A DNA stretch of 6,208 nucleotides from an uncultured Gilliamella sp. (GTDB lineage Bacteria; Pseudomonadota; Gammaproteobacteria; Enterobacterales; Enterobacteriaceae), in contig CALYQY010000107.1 of NCBI GenBank assembly GCA_945291235.1, forward strand, positions 1 to 6,208, given 5' to 3'. The position numbers were made by a program, and so were the translations under genes. How positions within the stretch are numbered: the first letter of the stretch is position 1; the number at the start of each line of letters is the position of its first letter. The notes under the pieces are model-generated. The model made no database searches. It had not been told where the DNA came from and saw only the letters and a program-made list of their open reading frames with translations. Positions 1 through 6,184 of the stretch are shown here, piece after piece.

Positions 1-211
1 CACATGAAATCATTTCTTGCCCGGTATAATCATCCAGTTTACCTTTTTGATAATTTATAAAACGATTACCGCAATAACAAGGCTCATAAATCACATTTTT
101 ATTATTTAACTCGGTCAACATCTCCCACTTGCCATAATTTTCATGATCCAAATGAGGCTTAGCATTTACTACAAACATAAAAACAATAAAAATAAATAGC
201 AGTCTTTTCAT
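1..211 (-). CDS. Partial small exported protein of unknown function (C-terminus beyond window edge)
   Basis: An open frame starts with ATG at 211 and stays open for 70 codons to the left edge of the window, so the stop is not seen. The N-terminus looks like a Sec signal peptide: K2 R3, then a hydrophobic run at residues 4-15 (LLFIFIVFMFVV), then V15-N16-A17, which fits signal peptidase I cleavage after A17. There is no lipobox cysteine at that site, so a lipoprotein is unlikely. The predicted mature part is polar and aromatic, with a C-Y-C motif (C45, C47) and a further C70, which suggests disulfides or metal binding in the periplasm. I do not recognise the family. The ribosome binding site is weak (GAG about 7 bases upstream). 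A terminator-like palindrome lies between this gene and the operon upstream, so it is probably a separate transcription unit. The signal peptide and open frame make a real gene likely; its function is unknown. Confidence 0.6.
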   Translation of the reverse strand, partial: MKRLLFIFIVFMFVVNAKPHLDHENYGKWEMLTELNNKNVIYEPCYCGNRFINYQKGKLDDYTGQEMISC

Positions 212-249
212 TGTTTAGCTCATTCAACTTGACTGATTAGAAATGGCTT

Positions 250-255
250 ATCATA
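250..255 (-). promoter_or_regulatory. Possible -10 box for the exported-protein gene
   Basis: On the minus strand TATGAT (one mismatch to TATAAT) lies 38 bases before the ATG at 211, in very AT-rich DNA. The hexamer about 17 bases further upstream (CTTTTA) is a poor -35 match. A promoter is expected here because the upstream operon appears to end at the palindrome at 406-431. In DNA this AT-rich a single -10-like hexamer is weak evidence. Confidence 0.25.
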
Positions 256-405
256 ATCTTTGATTGCTAAATTAAAAGAATTTTTTGTATTTAAAATGTT
301 ATTGAGAAGATAAACGAAGATATAAAACTAACCTATTTCACTATTGATCCGTAACTGCCTATTCCTACAATCAAATCTGATTTATTTGCTTATCACCCTA
401 AATAT

Positions 406-431
406 AATGCCGATTAACGTTAATCGGCATT
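406..431 (-). terminator. Perfect 26-bp palindrome, probable operon terminator
   Basis: AATGCCGATTAAC (406-418) is followed directly by its exact reverse complement (419-431). As RNA this gives a stem of about 11 pairs with a 4-base loop, containing a GCCG/CGGC core. It begins 18 bases after the stop codon of the kinase-like gene, the last gene of the operon. On the minus strand it is followed by ATATTTAGGG, so the U-tract is short and interrupted; the plus side (TATGATC) is no better. The position favours an intrinsic terminator for the minus-strand operon. The poor U-tract and the uninterrupted symmetry leave a protein-binding site as an alternative. Confidence 0.65.
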
Positions 432-449
432 TATGATCTAATAAAATTA

Positions 450-1058
450 CTATTTAACGATTTGTTTCAATTTTTCCAATAAACCCGAATAATCAACTTG
501 ATTAAAATGGGTAACATCCACTTCGAGCAATTGCCCCAAAGCAAACTCGTCGTACTTTCTAGTTTGACAGATTTGATAAAATTGTGATTTAGTGACTAAA
601 TCGTCGGCCAAACTACGATCTTCAAGTTTATCGCCATAGTGATAGTGCTGCATAATATGACTCAAATGCCGTTCCGGCGAGCGGTCTCGTTGATAGCGAC
701 GTTGCCATAACACATCAAAATCAGCAATTAGGCGGATTGTGATGACTTGATAATGATACTTTTGCGCCAACTCACTCAGTCGCTTTTTTTGCTTATCACT
801 AAAGGGGTATTCAGAAATAATAATGCGTTTACCGGCATCCATATACAGTTGTAAAACACCATAATAAAAATGCCAAACTTTGTGCTCAAGCGCCTGCTTT
901 TCAGCTTTCGAATTGAAACCGACAGAGTCAGCATATAAAACTTTAGCCTCATCGGGTGTTATCACAAAACTGTCTGTAAATTGTTGTTGCAATTTATTAA
1001 CCAGATAAGTCTTTCCTGTACAGGGGCAGCCAGCGAGTAAAATTAGATATTTACGCAT
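450..1058 (-). CDS. P-loop (AAA_33/zeta-toxin-like) small-molecule kinase, last gene of the PTS operon
   Basis: This 202-residue protein begins with a beta strand and a clear Walker A motif at residues 10-17 (GCPCTGKT). D36 in ITPDE follows, where related kinases place an acidic residue after the second strand. An arginine-rich segment at 120-126 (RRYQRDR) resembles the mobile lid of nucleoside- and sugar-kinase P-loop folds. The length fits a single-domain cytoplasmic kinase. ATP binding is strongly supported; the phosphate acceptor cannot be read from the sequence. The gene follows the aldolase gene by 16 bases, with AAGGAGG (1068-1074) nine bases before the ATG. From context I infer that it phosphorylates the imported sugar phosphate to the bisphosphate used by the aldolase. 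A stand-alone zeta-type toxin is less likely, because no antitoxin gene is adjacent and the gene sits tightly inside a catabolic operon. Confidence 0.8.
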   Translation of the reverse strand: MRKYLILLAGCPCTGKTYLVNKLQQQFTDSFVITPDEAKVLYADSVGFNSKAEKQALEHKVWHFYYGVLQLYMDAGKRIIISEYPFSDKQKKRLSELAQKYHYQVITIRLIADFDVLWQRRYQRDRSPERHLSHIMQHYHYGDKLEDRSLADDLVTKSQFYQICQTRKYDEFALGQLLEVDVTHFNQVDYSGLLEKLKQIVK

Positions 1059-1074
1059 ATCAACTCGCCTCCTT

Positions 1075-1932
1075 TTAGTTTAGACATTTATTACTGTTAA
1101 GAAATAAACGCATTTTATGCTTCACTATTTCTTTCACTGCCTCATTAGCTGGAATAATATTATGACGTAATGATCGATTAATTTCAGTTTGGGCAAATTT
1201 ATCTTTTGCAACTTGTGTCCAGTTAACTAATAACTCCGTGCCAACATTAAATTTACGAATACCGTTATTAATCAGTTCCGGATAGTCCTCCTCTTTGACC
1301 CCTGTTCCACCGTGAATGACCAAAGGAATATCAACCGTAGCATGAATTTCTTTCAATAACGGTATATTTACCTCTGTTTTTGACTTAAATTGTCCATGAT
1401 TAGTACCTATAGCAATGGCTAAAGCATCAATTCCCGTTGCTTTTACAAATGCCAGTGCATCTTCCGGTTTGGTATAAACTTTATCGTTAACATCAACATG
1501 AATTCCCTCTTCGGTCCCCCCGATTGTTCCTAATTCTCCTTCAACTGATACACCATGAGCATGAGCATATTCAACCACTGCACGGGTTTTTAATATATTT
1601 TCTTTAAATGGTAGTGAAGAGCCATCAAACATAACCGAAGTGAATCCACTATCAATTGCTTGTTTTATATCATCAAAATTTTTAGCATGATCGAGGTGTA
1701 ATACCGCATCCACTATCTCTTCATCTACAATAGCTTTTACTGCATTAACTAAAACTTTAAAGCCAATATACCTTGCAGTATCAACGCTTGTTTGGATGAT
1801 AATTGGTGCGCCAACCTCTTTTGCAGCCTGTAACATCGCAGGTAACATTTCTAAATTATGCGTATTAAACGCACCAACAGTGAAATTTAATTTTTGGGCT
1901 AATAAAGTTACATCTTTAAGTGTGGTGTACAT
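1075..1932 (-). CDS. Class II (zinc-dependent) ketose-bisphosphate aldolase
   Basis: This 285-residue protein matches the FbaA/GatY/KbaY family along its whole length. Visible landmarks are: the catalytic Asp81 and zinc ligand His82 in HLDHA; the SVMFDGSSLPFKEN segment (residues 99-112); the EGELGTIGG segment (131-139); His179 in GTNHG and His207 in VIHGGTG, as the other zinc histidines; and the phosphate-binding FNVGTEL segment (228-234). All expected active-site residues are present, so it should be active. The family cleaves fructose- or tagatose-1,6-bisphosphate, or related ketose phosphates, to dihydroxyacetone phosphate and an aldehyde. HGGTG and NVGTE look more like fructose-type enzymes than GatY (HGASD, NVATE, as I recall them), but this does not settle the substrate. 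The start at 1932 has AAGGA seven bases upstream, overlapping the stop of the preceding gene (gap 11 bases). It acts in the cytoplasm as the probable cleavage step of this pathway. Confidence 0.92.
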   Translation of the reverse strand: MYTTLKDVTLLAQKLNFTVGAFNTHNLEMLPAMLQAAKEVGAPIIIQTSVDTARYIGFKVLVNAVKAIVDEEIVDAVLHLDHAKNFDDIKQAIDSGFTSVMFDGSSLPFKENILKTRAVVEYAHAHGVSVEGELGTIGGTEEGIHVDVNDKVYTKPEDALAFVKATGIDALAIAIGTNHGQFKSKTEVNIPLLKEIHATVDIPLVIHGGTGVKEEDYPELINNGIRKFNVGTELLVNWTQVAKDKFAQTEINRSLRHNIIPANEAVKEIVKHKMRLFLNSNKCLN

Positions 1933-1943
1933 AATTATTTCCT

Positions 1944-2351
1944 TTAATCTCGTTGAATAGTCATCTGTTTAGCAATATTACGCATAGCATCCATTTTGTT
2001 CATCCAAATATCGATATCAGCCAATGAGCCATGCTGAGCGGCTTGAGCTCGCTTAGAGTTATACAAATTCATTAATGTTTTATAACCGTCGCCAATTGAT
2101 TTCTTATGCTGTTGGCTCTTTTCTAAATACTCAATAGCCAAATCAATATGATTTAATTGATGATAAAGCAGGCCGATTTGTTCACATGATGAGGCTAACA
2201 TCAGTAAGTCTTCGTTCTTTTCGAGCTGCTGTAATAATTGGTTAATTTTTTGCTCAATCTGTTCCATTTGCTGTGCTGTCAGACTGCTTTTAACCTCTGA
2301 GTCGGGGGCTAAATTTGTTTTAGGCGCCTTTTTTTTAAAAAAGTTAAACAT
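1944..2351 (-). CDS. Small TPR-like protein of unknown function encoded within the PTS operon
   Basis: I place the start at the ATG at 2351, giving 135 residues, because GAGGAG (2358-2363) lies six bases before it. An in-frame ATG at 2399 would add 16 residues but overlap the EIIC gene by 34 bases. The N-terminus MFNFFKKK is short, aromatic and basic, as in proteins that touch the inner face of the membrane. Residues 9-24 look disordered. Residues 25-47 form a Gln/Glu-rich helix, perhaps coiled coil. Residues 49-82 resemble one tetratricopeptide repeat (GLLYHQLNHIDLAIEYLEKS), and 85-103 could be the start of a second. There are no catalytic motifs. The gene follows EIIC by 14 bases and precedes the aldolase gene by 11. 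I infer a scaffold or adaptor, possibly linking the permease to the cytoplasmic enzymes, but no family function is known to me. Confidence 0.8.
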   Translation of the reverse strand: MFNFFKKKAPKTNLAPDSEVKSSLTAQQMEQIEQKINQLLQQLEKNEDLLMLASSCEQIGLLYHQLNHIDLAIEYLEKSQQHKKSIGDGYKTLMNLYNSKRAQAAQHGSLADIDIWMNKMDAMRNIAKQMTIQRD

Positions 2352-2357
2352 GTCAAA

Positions 2358-2363
2358 CTCCTC
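2358..2363 (-). promoter_or_regulatory. Ribosome binding site that fixes the start of the TPR-like gene
   Basis: GAGGAG on the minus strand lies just after the EIIC stop codon (TAG at 2366-2368) and six bases before the ATG at 2351. This is an optimal arrangement and argues against the longer in-frame start at 2399, which would lie inside the EIIC coding region. Confidence 0.8.
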
Positions 2364-2365
2364 AA

Positions 2366-3655
2366 CTAAAAGTGCTTCAATATTGGGCTTAATATCCACG
2401 CATAAAGCAGTGCCACTGTGACAGTATCAACATCAGTTGCTGTTGCATTGATAAACCCCATTTGATTAAAAATGGTGACAAGTAATGCTGGCAACAGCGT
2501 AATGAATATCCCATGAGCAATACCGCCGATAAGCGCCCCACGGCGACCACCAACTGCATTACCAAAGATACCTGCCGTTCCACCAGCAAAAAAGTTGGTT
2601 AACATTCCCGGTAAAATCATCGCCAATCCAAATGCCGGTAAAGTCAACATTGCAATCACTGTACCTATAGATGTGGTAATAAAACCTAAGATAACTGCAT
2701 TAGGGCTATATGGGAAAAATACTGGACAATCAAGCGCCGGAATTGCATTCGGAACAACTTTCATGGCAATTCCTCTAAATGCCGGCACAATTTCACCGAG
2801 TAATAACCTCACACCGGCAAGTAATACATAGATTCCGACGACAAAAATTATCGCTTGGGTAAAGGCGTAAATGACGTAATTTTGACTGCCGGATAAGGTT
2901 GAAGCATACGCTTCACCGGCGAAAAGAGCGGTAATAATATAAAGTGGGATCATAACCACCATGACGGATAAATAAGTATCTTGCAAAAATTCAAATGACT
3001 TAGGCAACTTCATATCTTCAATTGAGCGCTTGTTTTCACCTCGCTCCCCTACCAGATAAGCTACACCAGCCTCGAATAAATAACCGATTGTACAAAAGTG
3101 TCCTAATGCAATGTCATTTGATCCTGTCACTTTACGAATAATGGGTTGGGCAATGGCCGGCATAAATACAGCAAAAAGTGCACCAATAAAACCGCCAACC
3201 AAAATTAGTGTTACCCCAGACAATCCGGCAAAACTACCAAATACCGTTGTCATTGTTGCCATCCATAAAATGGCCTGCCCTGTTAGAAAAATATATTTCC
3301 AACGGGTAAAACGAGCAATAAGGATGTTAAAAATAAAGATCATCAAAAATGTTAGTGCAATATCACGGCCTAATCCTAACTGATTCATTGCTTGCCCGTT
3401 AATCGCTTCAATAGAAGGAATAATGCCTTGCATATCAAATCCAGCGGTAAAAATATGACCGAAATAGGTTAAACTTCCCACAATAATACTTGACCCGGCA
3501 TTGAGCACTTGAAAACCCAATAAGGTTTTCAGTGAGCCTGAAATAATTTGTCCAACAGATTTACGTTGTAAAATCAACCCAAACATAGCAATTAAGCTAA
3601 TGGTTATCGAAGCTTGAGTTAAAATATTGTCGATAATAAAGTTAATCACATTCAT
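2366..3655 (-). CDS. PTS permease EIIC, UlaA/SgaT (ascorbate-type, EIIC-GAT) family
   Basis: This 429-residue, very hydrophobic protein has about ten or eleven candidate membrane segments and aligns by eye with E. coli UlaA from end to end. Shared landmarks are: RKSVGQII near 31-38; KTLLGFQVLNAGS at 43-55; FLTG at 123-126; IALGH at 182-186; the SIEDMKLP loop at 211-218; GVRLLLGEIVPAF at 281-293; and ALDCPVFFPYSPNAV at 307-321. It is about 36 residues shorter than UlaA at the C-terminus. It would carry the substrate across the inner membrane while EIIB phosphorylates it. Where I recall UlaA as LTGHIMFQQ and GHQQQ, this protein has LTGQAILWM and GHFCT, so the ligand is probably not ascorbate. 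The start at 3655 is supported by AAGGAG six bases upstream (3662-3667). The gap from the EIIB gene is 21 bases. Family assignment is firm; substrate is unknown. Confidence 0.92.
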   Translation of the reverse strand: MNVINFIIDNILTQASITISLIAMFGLILQRKSVGQIISGSLKTLLGFQVLNAGSSIIVGSLTYFGHIFTAGFDMQGIIPSIEAINGQAMNQLGLGRDIALTFLMIFIFNILIARFTRWKYIFLTGQAILWMATMTTVFGSFAGLSGVTLILVGGFIGALFAVFMPAIAQPIIRKVTGSNDIALGHFCTIGYLFEAGVAYLVGERGENKRSIEDMKLPKSFEFLQDTYLSVMVVMIPLYIITALFAGEAYASTLSGSQNYVIYAFTQAIIFVVGIYVLLAGVRLLLGEIVPAFRGIAMKVVPNAIPALDCPVFFPYSPNAVILGFITTSIGTVIAMLTLPAFGLAMILPGMLTNFFAGGTAGIFGNAVGGRRGALIGGIAHGIFITLLPALLVTIFNQMGFINATATDVDTVTVALLYAWILSPILKHF

Positions 3656-3676
3656 GGTATTCTCCTTCTAATGGAT

Positions 3677-3979
3677 TTAAAGCAATCCCTTTTGTTGCAA
3701 TATTGGACTTAACTTCTCATCAATTTCCGCTTTAGATACTATATTTTTAAGATAGACCACTGCGGTTTGTTCACTGATATTGAATTTAGCAAACTGAGGG
3801 CGGAAATTTTCGGCTGTAATGATGATATCGGCTTTAGTTGAGGCTGCTGATGAAATATCGGTATGATCTAGTTTAGCGTCAATACCTTTAGCTTTTAAAA
3901 CATCTTCGGTTGCCATTTGTGCAGCAAAACTACTGCCTAACCCTGCACCACAAACAAATATAATGGTTAAATTACTCAT
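3677..3979 (-). CDS. PTS EIIB component, UlaB/SgaB (lactose/ascorbate-type) family
   Basis: This 100-residue cytoplasmic protein has the EIIB phosphate-binding loop at its N-terminus: Cys10 in VCGAGLGSS (residues 9-17), the same position and pattern as CGNGQGSS in UlaB. Cys10 should accept phosphate from an EIIA and pass it to the substrate as it crosses the EIIC. The segment ADIIITAENF (50-59) corresponds to ADIIIAS in UlaB. The length is normal and the active-site cysteine is present. The start at 3979 has AAGGAG eight bases upstream (3988-3993). The gene follows the regulator by 42 bases and precedes EIIC by 21, the usual pairing. No separate EIIA gene is in the operon; the likely donor is the EIIA domain at the end of the regulator. 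Confidence 0.93.
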   Translation of the reverse strand: MSNLTIIFVCGAGLGSSFAAQMATEDVLKAKGIDAKLDHTDISSAASTKADIIITAENFRPQFAKFNISEQTAVVYLKNIVSKAEIDEKLSPILQQKGLL

Positions 3980-4021
3980 GTTCTATTCTCCTTCAGATTT
4001 AGGTATTTAATCCGATTTTGC

Positions 4022-6094
4022 TTAATTAAATAAAATTGACTTAAATTGCGCTACACTATGACAGTTGGTTAAACGCTCCAGTTTTTGTTCATCATTAATT
4101 AATTCAATCAAACTGCGCATAATGTTGAGATGAGAAAACGAATCGATAGCGGCTAAACAAAATATAATTTTCACTGGCCCCATTTCATCATTACCAAAAT
4201 CTACTGGGCGGCTCATCGTCACTACGCTCAAACCTAATTGATTTACTCCGTCTTCAGGTCGAGCATGCGCTAAAGCTAAATTTTTACCAATCACAATATA
4301 AGGACCATATTGTTCAACCGATGTGATCATGGCATCGACGTAAGAAGGTAAAATAAACTGTTTTTTTAATAATGGTTCAGCAGCAATTTGGATAGCCTTT
4401 CGCCAATCATGGCAGTCTTGATGTAATAAAATGTCATCATCAGTAAGAATATCTTTCAACATAGGCTGGATTTTCCTTTTATTGATTTTAAGATTATTGA
4501 GCGCTAAACACTTTTCAAGTTGGTTATAGATAGGCTCGGACACAATACCGCCACTTTCTTTAATTAAATTAACAAGTGAATAGAACAGATCCGTTGCATC
4601 CGTTAGGTAATTGATACGTTGATTAGCACGATGTTTAGTTAAAAAATCTTTAATGATAGGATGATTTTTTTCTTTTAATATGGGTTCTAAAACTAATACT
4701 GGATGAGCAAAATGTTGCAAAGGAAAGGTAGAAAATATTAAATCAAAATCAAGTTGCTCCAACAAATTTAAATCGTTACGCCCTAAGATTGCTAATACAT
4801 CTATACTAAAAAACTCTTTAAGTGTCTGTGCCAGCAGATTAGAAGTTGCTATACCATGACAACACAACACCACTGCTTTAAAATAGTAACTACGATCTTG
4901 GTTAATGGCACTGGCAAAGGTTGAAAAATGAATTGTCAAAAAAGCAATTTCATCATCGGAAATCTTATGGCTAAGTTTTGTTTCAAGTTCATGCATAAAA
5001 GTGGTAATCGCAGCATGAATTTCACCGTAATTTTGTTTAATACTATCGAGCAATGGATTAATAATATGAATATTATTACTCACTCTGGCAATCAGCCCGG
5101 CTAAGTGCTTACAAAGGTTTTCATATAACTGTTCTTGTTTAGTTGAAAACGGGATTAGCGTTTTTTCTTCCACATAATTAACTAATTTAATGGCTAATAA
5201 CTGCGCATTAAGCCATTCGACATAATTATTGATATCCTTAGTATTAAATGCCTCTAGCATGTAAATGATATATTGGCGTTCTTGCCAATTTACCTGCAAC
5301 GCAAAGTGCTGGCACACCAACTGAATAAAGTTCGCTATTTGTCCTTGTTCATTATTATTAAAGTCAGTCCTGACCATTGTCAGATGATGTTGATGCTGAT
5401 TACGAACAAGCCAAATAGCAGTAAAAATCACAATTTGTTGGACATAAATTTCATCATGTATCTGACTGATAGTTTGATGCGCTAACTGCAATAAGTTATC
5501 AATCAGTGATTGAGGAATATAATTAAACAAATGTTGCTGTATTGAGCTTAATTCAGGTAAAGGCTTATCTAGTTCTAAATTGCCGGCAAATTGGTTAATA
5601 GCTTCATACATCATTAAGCGAATCGAGCGCTCTAATCCAACAAATTGCATCCCTTGCTTCGGTTGGCTAATTAATTCAATATCATATTTTTTTAATCGTA
5701 CTTTGATTTTACGAATATCTTCATCTAATACACTTTTTGAAACGAAATAGACCGCTTCTTTATGGCTTAAAATAACAGGCGTTTTAGCAAAAGCAATCGA
5801 CAATAACAAATCAAACTGTCGCTCATCTTTGCTTAAAACGGTAGAGGATGGCACACCCAGTAACGCATCGTGAATCAGCTGTTTCTGCTCTTGATCAGCA
5901 TTGATGATAAACCCTTTACTACGCACAGTAGTAATTAAAGTGAAATGTCTTTTAGATAAAAACTCATTAATTTCTTGAATTTCATTACGAATAGTTCGAG
6001 CACTAATTTGAAACTCTTCTGTAAGCATTTCAATGGTTAATGGATAGTCGACTGAAATGAATTTTTTACATAATTCAATGGTTCTACTTCGCAT
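4022..6094 (-). CDS. PRD-containing transcription activator (MtlR/LicR type) with EIIB-like and EIIA domains
   Basis: This 690-residue protein has the full MtlR/LicR layout. A winged helix-turn-helix lies at about 1-60 (recognition helix near SARTIRNEIQEIN), and a second at about 85-155 (ending PKQGMQFVG). PRD1 follows at about 185-290 with His206, and PRD2 at about 300-400 with His330 and His389. A Gat-type EIIB-like domain lies at about 405-490, with Cys411 in CCHGIATSNLL. An EIIA type-2 domain occupies about 545-688, with the likely phospho-His610 in LALAHARPEDGV and a second conserved His655. The EIIA part closely resembles UlaC, including GPYIVI and ARPEDGV. This family binds DNA and is switched by phosphorylation of its PRD, EIIB and EIIA residues by PTS proteins; the bglG-type RNA-binding domain is absent. 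Being the first gene of the operon, it probably controls its own transcription. AGGTGA (6102-6107) lies seven bases before the ATG. It may also act as the working EIIA of this PTS. Confidence 0.9.
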   Translation of the reverse strand: MRSRTIELCKKFISVDYPLTIEMLTEEFQISARTIRNEIQEINEFLSKRHFTLITTVRSKGFIINADQEQKQLIHDALLGVPSSTVLSKDERQFDLLLSIAFAKTPVILSHKEAVYFVSKSVLDEDIRKIKVRLKKYDIELISQPKQGMQFVGLERSIRLMMYEAINQFAGNLELDKPLPELSSIQQHLFNYIPQSLIDNLLQLAHQTISQIHDEIYVQQIVIFTAIWLVRNQHQHHLTMVRTDFNNNEQGQIANFIQLVCQHFALQVNWQERQYIIYMLEAFNTKDINNYVEWLNAQLLAIKLVNYVEEKTLIPFSTKQEQLYENLCKHLAGLIARVSNNIHIINPLLDSIKQNYGEIHAAITTFMHELETKLSHKISDDEIAFLTIHFSTFASAINQDRSYYFKAVVLCCHGIATSNLLAQTLKEFFSIDVLAILGRNDLNLLEQLDFDLIFSTFPLQHFAHPVLVLEPILKEKNHPIIKDFLTKHRANQRINYLTDATDLFYSLVNLIKESGGIVSEPIYNQLEKCLALNNLKINKRKIQPMLKDILTDDDILLHQDCHDWRKAIQIAAEPLLKKQFILPSYVDAMITSVEQYGPYIVIGKNLALAHARPEDGVNQLGLSVVTMSRPVDFGNDEMGPVKIIFCLAAIDSFSHLNIMRSLIELINDEQKLERLTNCHSVAQFKSILFN

Positions 6095-6124
6095 AAACTT
6101 CTCACCTATTTACTTCTTAATTTA

Positions 6125-6153
6125 AGTATAAGTGAGATGAATTTGCTTACCTA
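6125..6153 (-). promoter_or_regulatory. Probable operon promoter with good -10 and poor -35
   Basis: On the minus strand TATACT (6125-6130) is a one-mismatch -10 box. Seventeen bases upstream lies TAGGTA (6148-6153), a poor -35. This predicts a transcript start near 6118 and a leader of about 24 bases before the ATG at 6094. A weak -35 with a good -10 is typical of activator-dependent promoters and fits control by the PRD regulator. The assignment is by eye only. Confidence 0.45.
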
Positions 6154-6161
6154 GTGGGTAT

Positions 6162-6184
6162 TTTTGCAAAGATAAATTGCAAAA
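6162..6184. promoter_or_regulatory. Inverted repeat upstream of the -35 region, candidate operator
   Basis: TTTTGCA (6162-6168) and TGCAAAA (6178-6184) are exact reverse complements separated by nine bases, so arm centres are 16 bases apart. The repeat is centred about 55 bases upstream of the predicted transcript start, where an activator could contact RNA polymerase. It is a plausible site for the regulator encoded just downstream. The arms are AT-rich, so chance is possible. Confidence 0.4.

Noticed and set aside
333..389. Minus-strand open stretch of 18 codons containing SDLIVGIGSYGSIVK, which reads like the end of a protein
   Set aside because: It is preceded directly by TGA TAA and has no start or upstream body. 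It could be a gene remnant, but 18 codons is well within chance.
450..1058. Reading the P-loop protein as a zeta-type toxin
   Set aside because: No antitoxin gene is adjacent, and the gene is tightly coupled to catabolic genes with its own strong ribosome binding site.
2352..2399. Longer N-terminus for the TPR-like protein, starting at ATG 2399
   Set aside because: It would overlap the EIIC gene by 34 bases, whereas the ATG at 2351 has an ideal GAGGAG site six bases upstream and a natural start MFNFFKKK.
2389..2589. 66-codon minus-strand open frame inside the EIIC gene
   Set aside because: It is in another frame of a well-supported permease gene and shows no recognisable protein features.
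2595..3383. Plus-strand open frames at 2595-2831 and 3111-3383
   Set aside because: Both are antisense to the EIIC gene, with no ribosome binding context or recognisable motifs.
3980..4021. Possible attenuator or RNA antiterminator target between regulator and EIIB genes
   Set aside because: No convincing hairpin or U-tract is visible, and the regulator is of the DNA-binding type without a BglG-type RNA-binding domain.
5273..5485. Plus-strand 70-codon open frame
   Set aside because: Antisense to the PRD region of the regulator; no supporting signal.
6131..6150. Possible CRP site (AGTGA-N6-TTTGC on the plus strand)
   Set aside because: Only one half resembles the consensus, and it would fall between the -10 and -35 boxes, which does not suit activation by CRP.
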